From: Ipomoea triloba
Taxonomy: Eukaryota; Streptophyta; Magnoliopsida; Solanales; Convolvulaceae
Length of the DNA: 64,000 nt
NCBI RefSeq assembly: GCF_003576645.1
Contig: NC_044919.1
Span: forward strand, 29,832,715 to 29,896,714
Reading direction: 5' to 3'
Made by a program: the position numbers and the translations under genes. Each line of letters begins with the position of its first letter. Position 1 is the first letter of the stretch. Shown here piece after piece: positions 51,142-63,928 of this stretch. The notes beneath the pieces were generated by a model. The model saw nothing but the letters and a program-made list of their open reading frames with translations. It had not been told where the DNA came from and searched no databases.

Positions 51142-52233
51142 TACTAGCAAGCATGCCTTCACACACTTATATTGCATTTTAGTTTGTCAAAATACAATTA
51201 TCAATTTAGCTAGTGACTAAATTTCAATTCAATTGAGAAAAAAGAAAAAACAAAACAAAACCAAAAAAAAAAAAAGGTACACAAACACGTTTCAAAATGT
51301 ATGTTAGGTTATTCGCACCCCTTCTAAGGATGTTGTTTTCAATCTTATGTGGGACCCAATTTTATTTTTTATTTTAACATTTTATTTTAAATGTGAAGAT
51401 TTTTTTAGTAATCCGGAATTGCGGAGAATCAGAGATATAAAGAAAATAGTCACAAATTACAATTAAAATGATATGTATTGAGTATAATATAATATAAAAT
51501 ATAAATATGTAGTCAAACTATCAACACATCTTTAGAAAGATATGTTCTTAACTAAAAGTTTGATTTGCACAAAAAACATAAAAAATTCAATCCAATTTTC
51601 ATCCACTAGGCCAATGGCCAAGGACATGCTTCTTTAAATTTTAGAGAATTTAGAGCACCAAAACAGAAAATTTATGTCATTTCGTATTCCAATCAAATCA
51701 AATTAGTTAATGGATATGTCAGATTAAAATGCAAGTCATTTTAATATTACTGATTTGTACTTTGAAAAATTATTAAAAATCAAATGGCATGTACAAATAT
51801 GTTAAAAGTATAATTATAAAATTAATTTCACATCTTTAATTACAAACTCTCTTTCAATCCATTTTTTACCTACTCTTAATACATATTAATATTCAGCATG
51901 ATATAGTTAACCTCACATTAATAGTGAAAACAGCTTCCGTAGATTAAATAGCAAATTTCTACGTAACCATTATAGTTTAGCTTTCATAAATTCGATATCT
52001 TTTTTGTATGACATTAATCCTCTACTCATGGCGGTTTGTGAATCCTACACTAATCAAAAGATCAACATTCCAACATCAAAGTACAATAACCATCCCAACA
52101 GAAAACGAAAGGGTTAAAGTCTTTCCTGAATTCAGATTAGGTAAAAACAGCTCAAAATCACAAATTGCAAAAAGGAAGGTTCGAATGGCAGGCATGTTAT
52201 TATAGCATAAGTATATAATGGAGTAAATGCATC
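51142..52233. other. Gene-free AT-rich stretch, RPS15 3' side
   Basis: No coding frame with family likeness. The last few hundred bases should include the RPS15 3' untranslated region. Nothing else is recognised. Confidence 0.35.
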
Positions 52234-53345
52234 TCACTTGAGAGGGATGAACCGGGAAGAGTGGGTGGCACCAATACCAGGCCTGCCGTGCTTCACAGGC
52301 TTATAACTGATGGAGAATTCGGCTAGGTAGTGACCAATCATTTCAGGTTTCACCTCTATTTGATTGAAGGTCTTGCCATTGTAAACACCGATGATACTTC
52401 CAATCATTTCAGGAACAATGATCATGTTCCGGAGGTGAGTCTTAACAGGCTCTGGTTTCTCACCAGGTGGTGCGTCGAGTTTCTGCATGGAGCCACAATA
52501 TTAGAGATGATTGCTAAAGTACTAGAAGAATGAATATTCAGATAAACAACAAAAGTAACCAAAACATAGGAGTGTCTAATTGTCGGCATTAGTTGCCACT
52601 CTGCATCCAAGTGGCCATCTTGCCAAAATTTGGAAGGAAGCATTTAGGCAACTACTAGACACTCTAAATACAATGTAACTAGTCTTGCATTGGCATCCCA
52701 TCTGGAAAAATGATGTTTTTACTTTCTACAGCATATTGTGCTTTTGTGGAAGGACAGTAGTGGAAAACTGTCAAATCTTCCAGTGCTCATCTCATTTTCA
52801 AGTTAATATTAATCATGTAGCTATATTGCAAAGCTAAACACACAAGTAACAGAAAACTATTTGACAAACACCAGTAGAGTCAAAGTCTTTGAGATCTAGG
52901 TTTGGCTCAGTTATTCTGGCCATAGGATGGAGATGGAGATTAATAAACTGAGCTAACGATTTGCCAGCTTAATCATGTCTCAAGTATCGCAACACACAAG
53001 CCTGTGTTAAATTGTTCCAAGCAAGAGCATGGTTTGATGTTGCTATGATACTACTTTGTATTTATATTTTTAACAAATAAGCTCCCAACAATGTTATTTT
53101 TGAAGCCAGCCAAACTAGGTATCAAAAAAGACTAATGAGATCAACTATCTGATCGCCATCTCATTTCACTTTCTGCTCTAGATAGCTATTGGTTAGTTAT
53201 TATGAGTTTGCATCATAGACCCTAATATTATTATTCTCATATGAATCTAAATCATATAAAGCTTCCATATAAATCATTGATCTTGGGTAGACCGGTTGAA
53301 AATGAAACATGTGGACTTTGTGATTAAAATTTGGAAACAAATGTG

Positions 53346-53381
<36 letters not shown>

Positions 53382-55299
53382 CCGGTTCATATGAGAACCA
53401 ATCCCCATGTGAGAACCTGTGGACAAATCCAAACCGTTTTTTCTCTTTTTCTTTATTTTCAACCGTTAGATGTACTAGATTGATGATTTGGATTTGTCCA
53501 CAGGTTCTCACCTAGGGCATGGTTCTCATGAGAGCCGGACCCATATATATATATATATATATAGAAAGAATATAAAATATTTTTATAGTAAAAGACTAAT
53601 GTGGTTGAATCTCATTCATATGGTCTATACACATGGACATGGAGCCAGTCCACCAATGTAATTTTGAATATCATCATGTTTGATTGTTTGAAAGATTTCC
53701 CATAGATAAGTTAGGAGTTTCTATTACAACACACCAAAAGATGGAACCTGACCACATAGAATCATCCAAGATTAAGATTAATAGCAATTACTACCTACTA
53801 TAGATTATCTAAAGCAGTCGATGAGTAGAGAGTGGAGATAATGGTTAAGGAAATGGAAATAATGGAATATAGAGAATCAAAATTGCATTAAGAGAGGCTT
53901 CCAAATACTATGTGCTTTAAAGAATAGACTGCTAATTCTCTCTTCATGTTATTCCCATTTGAGGAGGGGGAAAATATTTGGTAGGTAATATTATTGCTTT
54001 CAAATCATCATAATCATTTGCTTTCAAATCATCGTAATCATTTGCTTTCATTTCTTTCTCGTCCAAGTAGACAGGATTAACAACTCGATAAAGCCTCGTC
54101 TAGTTTTCTATAGCCAGGTCAAAGTCAACACACTAAGAACATAAAACAGGCTTGACTACATCAAGTTCCATTAATGCCATTTCGTTCACTAAGTTGAAAA
54201 CAATAAATTAGGAAAGCAATCAAGTGAATGCCAGTTTAAGTGAACAATATTCAGTTCTAGTATACCTCATAGTTGAATTCATGCCAATGAAACAAGTTGT
54301 TGAAATTACTGTCAACTACATCCAAAGTAATTTAATATCCCTATCACCTCATGAACTATTACAAAAATGATAGCTTGCCATGAATTCGTGCTTTTGTTTT
54401 TCAAAGGATATATGTGAGAAAGAAGAAATGGTATAGACAGATTATTATAAATTATACACTTCTCTACTCATTCTATAAGTGAAACCCAATGGATTGATTG
54501 AATGCAACATAAGAATTTTGTGAAATATTTCAACACCAAATTTATAGTATCATTAATGGAAATGCAAATACTAGCATTTTATATACTCTGTACTAAAATA
54601 AAAATAAATAAATAAAAAGTAAGAAATACAAAATTTCCAATTGACGTAGTAAGACTATCCATTGAAGAAATTAAAAATCAATGGCAAAGCATCCACCATA
54701 ATTGTATTGACAGAACAATTACACCTAGAAGTGAAGCACACTCACTGGTCCATATAGGAACCTCTGGCAATACAAAGTACCACATTCAAGAGATTGCACA
54801 ACATGATAATTTGAAAATGCATGTTTTAGCGTACAGATATACATACACACATGACACATACACATACCTATATAAACAGATACTCCTGAAGATCTGTGAA
54901 TAAATGAAAAGGTTATAGAGAATACATACGGCTTTGCGCAACTTCTTGATGAGAGCCATTGGTTTTCTCTTCAGACCTCGTCGAAACCTATCATTAAATA
55001 AATCCACTTATAAATAAACAGAAATGTAGAACTATACACTAAGAGAAAATCGGTCTGCTCAGAAGATCACCTCCGGCGAGCACGAGCCACGAAGAGGTTA
55101 ACAAGCTGATCGGTCGGCATATCGAGGAGAGCATCCAAATCCACGCCTCTGTAACTGAACTTTTTAAACGTTCTCTTCTTCGGCTGTCCAGTAGCAACAT
55201 CAGCCTCAACGTCCACCTGACAATCGTGAGGTTAATCGTAAGCTAAATGATTACAGTAAAACCAATTTTTGGCAACAACGCTTGCTATGATCTCACCAT
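52234..55299 (-). CDS. RPS15: 40S ribosomal protein S15 (uS19)
   Basis: Component of the head of the cytosolic small ribosomal subunit. Minus-strand exons: 55299-55297, 55216-55071, 54987-54930, 52482-52234; 151 aa, against 152 in Arabidopsis. Exon 1 contributes only the ATG: the next bases GTGAGA are the donor, and exon 2 starts [20 protein letters not shown]. Family marks: [72 protein letters not shown] and the ending [14 protein letters not shown]. No residue of the core is missing. Intron 3 is about 2.4 kb and hosts a MITE. A telo-box lies in the promoter. The N-terminal assignment rests on splice consensus and length. Confidence 0.97.
53378..53542. mobile_element. Short MITE inserted in a TA microsatellite, RPS15 intron 3
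   Basis: 165 bases with inverted ends: left GAATCCGGTTCATATGAGAACC and right the inverse, beginning GGGTCCGGCTCTCATGAG; a second inverted pair TTTGTCCACAGGTTCTCA lies further in. (TA)n runs flank both sides (53350-53377 and 53543-53563). It has no coding capacity and no sequence likeness to the element at 49787. Confidence 0.85.
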
Positions 55300-55366
55300 G
55301 GTAATTTTGCAGATGTGAAGATGACAGATAGACGATCGTTCTCCCCTGCTAAACACTGCACTGTAC

Positions 55367-55374
55367 TAGGGTTT
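55367..55374 (-). promoter_or_regulatory. Telo-box upstream of RPS15
   Basis: AAACCCTA on the minus strand, about 70 bases upstream of the ATG. Telo-boxes are established elements of plant ribosomal-protein promoters. No site II element was found close by. Confidence 0.55.
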
Positions 55375-55545
55375 TACAGACCTCGGTGAGCGCGGGTGAT
55401 TTTGTAGCTTACATTACCCGGACTGAACCGGGAGTCTCGACCGGCGGTCTGCTACAAGCCTACAAATTTTCACTCGGTTTTTTGTCAAACCATGGGGTGT
55501 CTTGAGCATATCTTAACTACCCCACTCGCACAGAGTCGACCCAAT

Positions 55546-56009
55546 GGGTCGTATTCAGGACGAAAGAGGGAACTGGATCGTCGGCTTTGTTGTTAACATT
55601 GGTCATACCAATAGCTTCATGGCTGAACTTTGGGGTTTCCGTGAGGATTTTCGTATAGCTAAAAGCCGCGGGTTCAATCATGTCATTGCCGAATCTGACT
55701 CATAATCCTTGGTACAAGTGCTCGCTAGCGGGATGAGTATGGATCCTAACGACTCCACTCTTATTTCTGATTGCAAATCGTTGATGCGGGCTTTTCAAGT
55801 GGTCAAGATCATGCATGTTTTTCGGGAAGGGAATCAATGCGCTGATTTCCTCGCCAACCTCGGGCAGAATACTACTTGGGGTACGACGATTTTGGATCAC
55901 CCTCAGGAAGGGTTGAATGTTCTCCTTACCCGTGATGCGCGTGGTGTTTCCCATAGTAGATGGCATTAATAGTTGGGACCTGTAGGGTCTCTCCCCCACC
56001 AAAAAAGAA
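55546..56009 (+). mobile_element. 5'-truncated, decayed LINE (RNase H only)
   Basis: Perfect 14-base target duplication AGAGTCGACCCAAT (55532-55545 and 56010-56023), an A-rich end and a plus-strand RNase H: AELWGFREDFRIAKSRG, VIAESDS, then HVFREGNQCADFLANLG. A TAA stop interrupts the frame at about 55704. It sits about 250 bases upstream of the RPS15 start on the other strand. Confidence 0.88.
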
Positions 56010-56295
56010 AGAGTCGACCCAATTCAGAGGAAAAGTGATGACCAATTGATTTTTTCATACCGGAGGGAGAGTTTGAACTCCTGACCTCTCTTAAGGGATA
56101 TTTTTTGCCTTTTTTTTTTTTTAAAAAAAATTTATTATGTTAAGATATCTTTACAATTAAAAATTAAATTTTTAATCGCTGAACTTGGCATAATAGAAAA
56201 CTCAATCAATTAATTATAATTGTTGCCCCATTTCGTTTCTGAATCGTTTGTGTGGTGTCATGATGGTTATTTTTTGTCTCTCGTGCTACATATCT

Positions 56296-59200
56296 TCTTT
56301 TTTTTTTTTTGAAAGGAAACATCATATTTGCATTAATAAACAACCAAATGGGAAATACAGGCTGGTGGAACAGACAACCACGACCCTAAGACAGACGAAG
56401 AACCAGTTGCCGTTGCAAGAATATGAGCCACATGATTCATTGATCTCCTTGACATGGCGAACAGACACGTTTCCAATGTCACTAGCAATATCACGACATT
56501 GCTTAACTAACAAACCCACATAAGAAAGATCCAAAGTATTCGAATTAAAACTATGACAAAAATTAAGAAAATCAGATTCAATAATTAAATTAGAATAACC
56601 ATTAGACTTCAACCATGAAAGCGCTTCCTTTGCTGCCATAACTTCAGCCAACAACGGATCACGAACAACCCCAATTCGCCCATTACACGATGCAACAAAC
56701 CTCCCATCATGGTCCCTAACAATTAAACCATAAGTCCATAACCAGCCACATCTTCAAAGACTGCAGCATCATCATTGCATTTAGGGTGTGTTTGGTAACC
56801 CGTAAAATGGCTTCTTGAAAATGTTTTCCGAGTTTTTCGGTGTTTGGCAACATAAAAAAAAATGTGGTCAATATTTTCCATTGACCAAGAAAAATCAGTT
56901 CATTTTTCCGAAAAATTACTTACGGGATTTTTTTCCGTAAGTCATTTTCCGGAATCGCCAAAATGGTCGTTTCGCATGTTCTCGACCAAAACCAAGTCAT
57001 ATTACCCATGACCATGGACCAAGGAGTTGGGGAAACCACGTGAAACCTTTGCTACGCTTTTTTTTTTTTAATAAACTCTGTTTTTTTTAATAAATAACAT
57101 TATTTTAATATTATTATAATTGTTTATATTTTAAATAAAATAATTACAATGTTTAATTATAAAATTCTATCAATTTTTCAGAAAATGAACCAAACACACC
57201 AAGACAGATTTCCATAACACATCCAAATACTAGAAATGAAACTGTTTTCCCGAAAATGACTCATTTTCCATAAGTCATTTTCCTGCTTTCCAAACGTGAG
57301 CCTTGAAGGTATTTGCCGTCATTGGAAACCAACTAGCAATAGAAGGAGAGGCCTCATGCACATGATTAGTTCGTGAGTACATCGCATGCCACAATTCACA
57401 TAAACCAGCAATTTGCCTTTGCATTCCAATAATAGACCATGTTACTTCTTTGAGTTCTTTCCTGATCACATCATTCCTAGTAGACCAAATAACCCACAAG
57501 CTAGCAGTAGCATGCACTGCTGTGATCAAACAACCACCACCTATTATTTTATTCAGCAAAAAAGACAAGCTACCGTCAAATAATAGTAATGAGTCATCAC
57601 GTACCTGCTTTGTCACCGGACTTGCACAAAAATGATGCTACATGGTTTCCGAATCAGAAGCACAAAAAGGGCATCCACCTCCTATCCAAACATGACGGGT
57701 TTTAAGCATTTCACGAACAGGAAGGACATTACGCATGCATCGCCATAAGAAGTTTTTGATCTTAGGGAGAACTGGTAATCTCCAGAGTTTACGCCATTCA
57801 ATAAATTCCAGCCGAGGATCTGCAGAAGAAGTTGAAGAATTTAAAAGTCTATAACCATGTCTAACCGAATAAACAACTCTCAGATCACCTGTCCCTTAAA
57901 TGAAGCTAGAATACGAGCGACATCAAATTCCACAAATAAATCCCTCACAATTTCTCCATCACAGTTTCCTGCCCCATCAAGTAAACTGCATACCTTTGCC
58001 TCTCTCAAACAGTCCACACATTGCGTGTCCAAGACTGGATTGACATTGTTAAAAAGCCAATGTCAGCCCCAAATCGCAGTATCCGCACCATCCCCGATTT
58101 TCTTCGCAACACCCTCTCTAAGCAATGGTTGACCTGCTAAGATACTCCTCCAAATATAACTTGGATTGGCCCCGAGTTGTGCATCCAGGAAATCACAATT
58201 AGGAAAATGTCGTGATTTCAATAATCTGCCCACCATTGACTCCGAATGCAGTGACAACCGCTATCCCTGTTTAGCTAGTAGGGCAACATTAAACTCGTGT
58301 AACTTTTTAAAACCCAGTCCCCCATAGCATTTAGGCAAGCACATTCGGTCCCAGCTCAACCAATGAACAACTCTACTATTCCCTCCACTGCTTTCCCACC
58401 AGAATCGATTCATCGTCCTCTCCAACCTATCAAACATGGCTTTTGGCAGCAAATACACTGACATAGTAAAAATGGGAAGGGCCTGAGCAACACACTTTAA
58501 AAGAATTTCCTTTCCCGCCCTAGATATGAATTTATTACGCCATGAATGAAGCCTCTCACTAATTCTTTGTTAAATGTACCGAAGCGTAACTGATTTATTA
58601 CGCCCCAAGAAGAATGGCAAACTGAGATACTTCCCCATATCATTAGCCAACCGAACACCCAAGAAATCTGCCACAAACTCCCTTGTGTTGGTCGTCGTAC
58701 TAGAACTGAACATAATACTGGATTTGTCAAAATTAATTGCTTGACCTGATGCCCCACAATACAAATCCAAGACATCTTTAATCACTTGCACCTCCCTGTG
58801 ACTAGCTTTAAAGAAAATGAGACTATCGTTAGCAAATAAAAGATACGAGACCGCTGGAGCATCCCTCGCCACTTTAATCCCATGAATATCACCCCTATTA
58901 TCAGCTTTGTTCAACAAAATCGAAAAACCTTTTAGCGTAAATAATGAATAAATAAGGTAAAAGGGGGTCGCCTTGACGAATACCCCTTGATGGCACAATT
59001 GTTCCCACTGCCTCTCCATTTACCATTATGTTATACCGAATTGTTGTTACACAAAGCATCACAAGCTTAGTCCAATTAGGATGAAAGCCAAGTGCATTTA
59101 ACATTCCTTCCAGAAACTTCCACTCCATTTTGTCATAAGCCTTGGACATGTCAAACTTTAAAGCAACCCACCCTACATTCCCTTGCCTTGTACGCCTAAG

Positions 59201-59728
59201 ATAATGCCTTATCTCCCCAGCCACAATAATATTATCAGACAGAAGTCTGTCTTTCACAAAAGCATTCTGACTCGGAGATATAATACAATCCAGCACCTCC
59301 TTCATTCGATTTGCCACAACCTTAGCCAAAACTTTATATGCAACATTACACAATGCTATATGTCGAAGGTCATAAACCCTCTCCGACACTTTTTTTTTCC
59401 GGAATTAAAACAATATTTATGTCAATCAATCCTTGGGGAATAGAGGTGTTATGCAGACAATTCAAGACCAAACAAGACAAGTCATGGCTTATCACAGACC
59501 AAAGTCGCTGATAAAACGTAGGGGTCATACCATCCGGTCTCGTGCCTTATCTGGAGCCATATCAAATATTGCCAACTTTACTTCCTCCATTGTAAAAGGT
59601 CTGAGCAAACGCACATTCATCTCCTCAGTAATACGACTTTGGACATTTTGGAAGAAAAAAGATATCGTAGGGGCAGCAGTCGTGAAAAGCTCATCATAAT
59701 ATCTCAACACTTCGCCATTAAGAGTCGC
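56296..59728 (-). mobile_element. 5'-truncated, decayed LINE with reverse transcriptase
   Basis: A target duplication GCTACATATCT (56285-56295 and 59729-59739; four more bases match outward with one change) and a poly(T) at the left fix the ends. On the minus strand the order is reverse transcriptase (VAYKVLAKVVANRMK, ISPSQNAFV, LKFDMSKAYDKMEW, PSRGIRQGDPL), its thumb (QAINFDKSSIMFS, KYLSLPF), zf-RVT (about 57660-57990) and RNase H (about 56322-57616). Several frameshifts and stops break it. The catalytic FADD motif is changed to FAND (about 58838). It lacks the endonuclease. A DNA transposon is nested in the linker before RNase H. Confidence 0.9.
56785..57298. mobile_element. Non-autonomous DNA transposon nested in the LINE
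   Basis: Begins GGGTGTGTTTGGTAACC; on the right CCAAACGTGAGCC is a weak inverse of it. AATGAGTCATTTTCC-like words occur near both ends. The LINE coding likeness stops at about 57300 and resumes at about 56780, which brackets the insertion. No target duplication could be fixed, so the boundaries are approximate. Confidence 0.6.
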
Positions 59729-59739
59729 GCTACATATCT

Positions 59740-60094
59740 ATTAAAGCTTAACATTGACGTGTTTGATACTTTAAATTGCAGATGGTAAACTAAATTTGAT
59801 AACTTTCTCAATTTGTTATAAAAATCTATTTTTTTCAATAAAAATAAATGCTATTGTTTTTTTTAATTAGAGAACACGATAATGAGAATAAGTAGAAAGT
59901 TATTGATGATTAAAAATACTCCAAATTGTATATAATATTCGCTATTTTTTAAATCTCGTAATTGAAGATGAGTTGTAGAAATAAAATTGGGTGACAAAGG
60001 TTATAATATTCAATAAAATCACATTTGCAATCCATTTTCATCTTCCACTTTAGTTTGGTTATAATCTCCAATGTTATGCTCTTTTGTTTATTTG
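59740..60094. other. Gene-free AT-rich stretch
   Basis: Nothing recognised. Confidence 0.35.
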
Positions 60095-60702
60095 TGATGG
60101 TTTTGTTGGAATCAAGTCCACAATAAATCGGGTATAGATGTACAGAACGAATGTAGGAAAATAACAATTTTATTACCCGGGGCACTAGCCCCAAAATAAT
60201 ACGTACAAAACCCAAGATATTGACCCCAAATCGCGATGAATAGAGCCCAAAATGACGGCCTGAATACTAAATAAATAAACAAGTTAGGGAACTAATGAAT
60301 AAAATAGAACCAAATATATTACCAACATGACTCAAACCCTAATATACTAGTAGGACGAAAAAGAATCAAACAAATGGACCATAAGGGGTTTGCTGAGCCA
60401 AAATGTCTTTTAAAGGGAGAGAAGGGTGCTTATTTATATTGTTGAAGGACTCACGAATGGTTCACAAATGGACAGCATCAAGCAACCTTCATTCTTGGCT
60501 ACACACGTATTCGCCCCCCCCCCCACTACTTTGTTTCCAATGCACTCCCGTGTATAAGTGGAGTATGATTTTTTTTCTCTTTTTTTTTTCTTGAGTCATG
60601 ATGCCTTGCTAGATCTTGAGTTGTTTGGTGGTCTGGAACTTATGTTGTTATGCTTGAGGTTGTGGGTTCAATATCCCCTAATAACACTTTTTTTAATGTT
60701 TT

Positions 60703-60801
60703 GCTCCAAACTTCCTTCTTTCCTTAGCAATAAAAGCTCCAAACTTCCTTCTTTCCTTGGCAATAAAAGCTCCAAACTTCCTTCTTTCCTTGGCAATAAA
60801 A
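60703..60801. repeat. Tandem triplication of a 33-bp unit
   Basis: The unit GCTCCAAACTTCCTTC... ends in GCAATAAAA and occurs three times in a row with one A/G change. The length is a multiple of three, so an open frame through it repeats KLPSFLGNKSS, but no gene context supports translation. Confidence 0.9.
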
Positions 60802-60879
60802 AGGACACCCCGCTTGGGTCAAGACTTTCCCAATAAAATGCGCCTCCCGGAGTCCAATGTCCCGCACTTTCTACAAAAA

Positions 60880-61412
60880 GGAAAGATATTTCTTTAGCGG
60901 CGCGATGCCTCACTGGGCCGCCTTCCATACTTGCGGGCCTAGAAGAGATAGTGCTCGACCGCCTTTCCTACATGCAGGCCGATGAGCTGTCTTTCCTAAA
61001 TGTAGGCTCATTGGGTCGCATTCTCTACATGCAGGCCCACATTTTTTCTTCTTTTTTTTTTTAGGTGTGATGCCTTGCTGGGCCGCCTTACCTGCATGCA
61101 GGCCCGTATAATTTTTTTTTCTCTTTTTTTTTTCTTGAGTCATGATACCTTGCTAGGCTTCCTTCTCTACTTACGGGATGATAAGCCACCTTCCTTGTAT
61201 GCAGGCCCGTATGATTTTTTCTTTTTTCTTTTTTTCTTGAGGCGTGATGCCTTGTTTGGCCGCCTTCCATACTCTCGGGCCCATAATAGATAGTGTTTGG
61301 CCGCCTTCTCTACATGCAGTCCCGTAAGACTATTTTTTTTCTCTCTTTTATTCATCTTTTTTTTTTCTTGAGGCGTGATTCCTCGTTGGGCAGCCTTTAC
61401 ATGCGCGCCCAA
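60880..61412. repeat. Degenerate tandem array with poly-pyrimidine spacers
   Basis: Repeated order: TTTTTTTTTCTTGAG, GGCGTGATGCCTTG, CTGGGCCGCCTT, then CATGCAGGCCCGTA. About five copies spaced 90-130 bases are recognisable, with T-tracts of 9-12 bases in each. It lies in the interior of the LTR element. Confidence 0.75.
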
Positions 61413-62850
61413 AAAAATGCATAAATGTTTTTGTTTTCTTACTTCCTCAAATAGCTTACCAAGCCTGTGAGAAAATTTGGGTGTTGTTGTTTGCTTTAGC
61501 GTTTCTTATTTTAACTACGGAGCTTCCAACTCGCGTCAGAACCGCTTATCATGTTTACAAGTCCACTATCGCATCTAGTTTTTTTTTTTAGCGGCTTGCT
61601 TAGCCTGCAAGCACAACAAAAAATATATGCTAACATTTTTCCATTGTAGAAATATTTTTCTTATTTCCTCGGACTGCTTGCAAGCTCACAAAGGTGCTGT
61701 TATTTGGTCCGGGGCCACTTATAGACCCTTTATGGTCGGGGGTACGACCAATACTCTCATCCATGGCCTCTTCATGATCTGGTTGTGATTAGTACTTTCG
61801 CTCATGGCTTCTTTGAAGATGGGCTCTGGCTCCTCCCTTATAGATCTTTCCATCTTGCCCCTAACCACGGCTTTACGCGGACTCCATTTTGATGCCCTAT
61901 CGCTAGTGGCGCTCTTTTCCTTGCTTGTGAAGTGTTGAGCCAAGTGAGAAGAGGGTTTGCCCGAGTGTTCGGACCAACAGTCGGCTATCGGGCCAGGTCA
62001 TGGGTGCGTCTCGCCTCCTGTTGGGTGGCTGGCCTAGTTGCCAATGACATTAGCTATCTCATGGGAGCTGGACATTAGGTCTGACCGCCGAGGGACCCTA
62101 ATTGGTCACACCGATTGTAGGGTCTTCGGCGGCGACAAATGTGCTGGTGAGATTTCTCATGTGCTTTGGATGTGGAACCGGCCTTCGTGAATCAGACTGA
62201 GTCTCGGCTTGCTTACTAAGGTGTTATTGCGGATCCATGGAATGTTGGCTTTGTGACTCGGCCATTTTAGCGTATCTCGGAGTTTGATTACATAAAGAGA
62301 AAGAGTAAAACGGGTAGGAACTAGGAACAAATGATTTTTAACATAAAGTGAAAGTCTTAATCATTTCAGGTGAGGATCAAGTGGCACTTCAACTAGCCTG
62401 CATGATCAACACCCTACTTCTTAAAATATATACTCCCAAGTAGAATGGTGAAACCGAGGTTTACTTAAAAACCATCGTCTTAGCCAGAGTATTCAAGAAT
62501 AATAATTCTTCCATGCTACAAACAATGGGCATAAGCTAAGATCATATGTTTTTCGTAGAATTTCCCACAGATGGCGCCAATTAATGATGATTTTGTTGGA
62601 ACCAAGTCCACCATAAATTGAGTATAGAGGTACATAATGGGGGTAGGAAAATAGCAGCTTTATTATCTAAGGCGCTAGGCCCAAAACGGCAACCCAAATA
62701 ATACATAAATAATAAATAGTATAACCCTAAAGAATTGAATATGGTCTAAAATGACGTCCTGAATAATAAATAAATAAATAAACAAGCTAGGGAATTAAAT
62801 ATGTTACTAACATGACTCAAACCCTGGTATATAGTAGGAGGGAGAAGACT

Positions 62851-63439
62851 AGGGATGACAATTTCAATTCACCCCGTGGATATCCACCCTTACATCAATT
62901 TTTTTTTTTAATTATAGTGGGTGGTGGGTCGGGTGGGTCTTAAAAAGAGTAAACCCGTAGTGGGTCGGGTTGGATCCATGTCCTATGCATAAAACTCGTC
63001 TAGAACCAAACCCGACCCACCATGTGTGTACATGTATATATATAATAGTAAAACAAGTACTAGTATGTACTTTATTATAAAAGTTTCTATAAGTTTAGGT
63101 GGCTTTTTACTATTTTTATATTTAAACTACTAAGTTTATTTTTAAAAATTAACAATTTAGTTATTATATTTGGATATTTTATTATTTTTTGTTTTTAGTT
63201 TAACTAATGTATTTTATGATTTTATTATGTGTAAGTAATTTAAATATTATTTTTAAAAAATTAATAAGATGATAAGTGGCGGATACACGTAGTGGGCACC
63301 CACATTCGGTGGGGTGGGGTGGATTTTGAAAAGTCCACCCGATGCGGGTGTGTTGGTGGAGGTGGGTGGAGAAAATATAAAGTGGGTCGGATGATGAATG
63401 TAACCCTCCCCGACCCACCCAACCCATTGTTATCCCTAG
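62851..63439. mobile_element. hAT-like MITE nested in the right LTR
   Basis: Ends AGGGATGACAAT and ATTGTTATCCCT are inverted repeats. Flanked by the 8-base duplication AGAAGACT (62843-62850 and 63440-63447), which interrupts sequence continuous in the other LTR copy. GTGGGTCGGGTGGG-like words occur near the left and their inverse near the right. Confidence 0.85.
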
Positions 63440-63745
63440 AGAAGACTTAGACCAATGGACTAGAAGGAGTTTGGTGAGCCAAGAGATGCCTTTTAAAAGG
63501 AGGGAATGATGCCTTTTATATTGTTGAAGTATTCATGGATGGTTGACAAATGGACGACATCAAACAACCTTCATTCTTGGCCACATACGTGTCCCCCCAC
63601 TACTTTGTTTCCAGCGCACTCTCATGCATAAGTGGAGCTTCCTGCCCTTTAGTACACAAGATCTTGAATTGTTTTGTGATTTGGAACTTATTCTATTTTG
63701 CTTGAGGTTGTGGGTTCGATAAACCCTAGTTAGTACGGTCAAAGT

Positions 63746-63870
63746 GGGTCGGAACTCGCGGGCTGGCCCGCACTTGCCCCGCGGTGGGGTAGGATAAGGC
63801 TACAAAAAAGATGGCCCGCGAAGGAGCGGGCCTAACGAAACTAGCTCGCTAAGGTCCGCGACCCGCCATT
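63746..63870. repeat. GGCCCGC-rich block
   Basis: GCGGGCTGGCCCGC, CCCGCGGTGGGGT and AGCGGGCCTAACG form a GC-rich patch like the ends of hAT-type MITEs of the GGCCCGC kind. The partner end would be beyond the window. Confidence 0.45.
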
Positions 63871-63898
63871 TTTTTATATAAAAATTATATATATTTAT

Positions 63899-63928
63899 AT
63901 TCATGTGTACACGTACTGTACACATGAA

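Larger units (their letters stand above)
60095..63745 (-). mobile_element. Old non-coding LTR retroelement (LARD-like)
   Basis: Two direct copies of about 560-600 bases, 60095-60687 and 62585 to about 63745 (the latter enlarged by a nested MITE), bracket a 1.9-kb interior. Next to the right copy the minus strand reads TGGCGCCATCTGTGGGA (62562-62578), a primer-binding-site form found in plant LTR elements. Next to the left copy it reads AAAAAAAG then TGTTATTAGG, a possible purine tract plus LTR start. So the element points leftwards. The interior has no gag or pol. The LTR copies differ at many positions and no target duplication remains. Confidence 0.7.

Noticed and set aside
60558..60836. 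Open frame with repeated KLPSFLGNKSS units
   Set aside because: Produced by a 33-bp DNA triplication in a non-coding retroelement interior; no start context or homology supports a protein.
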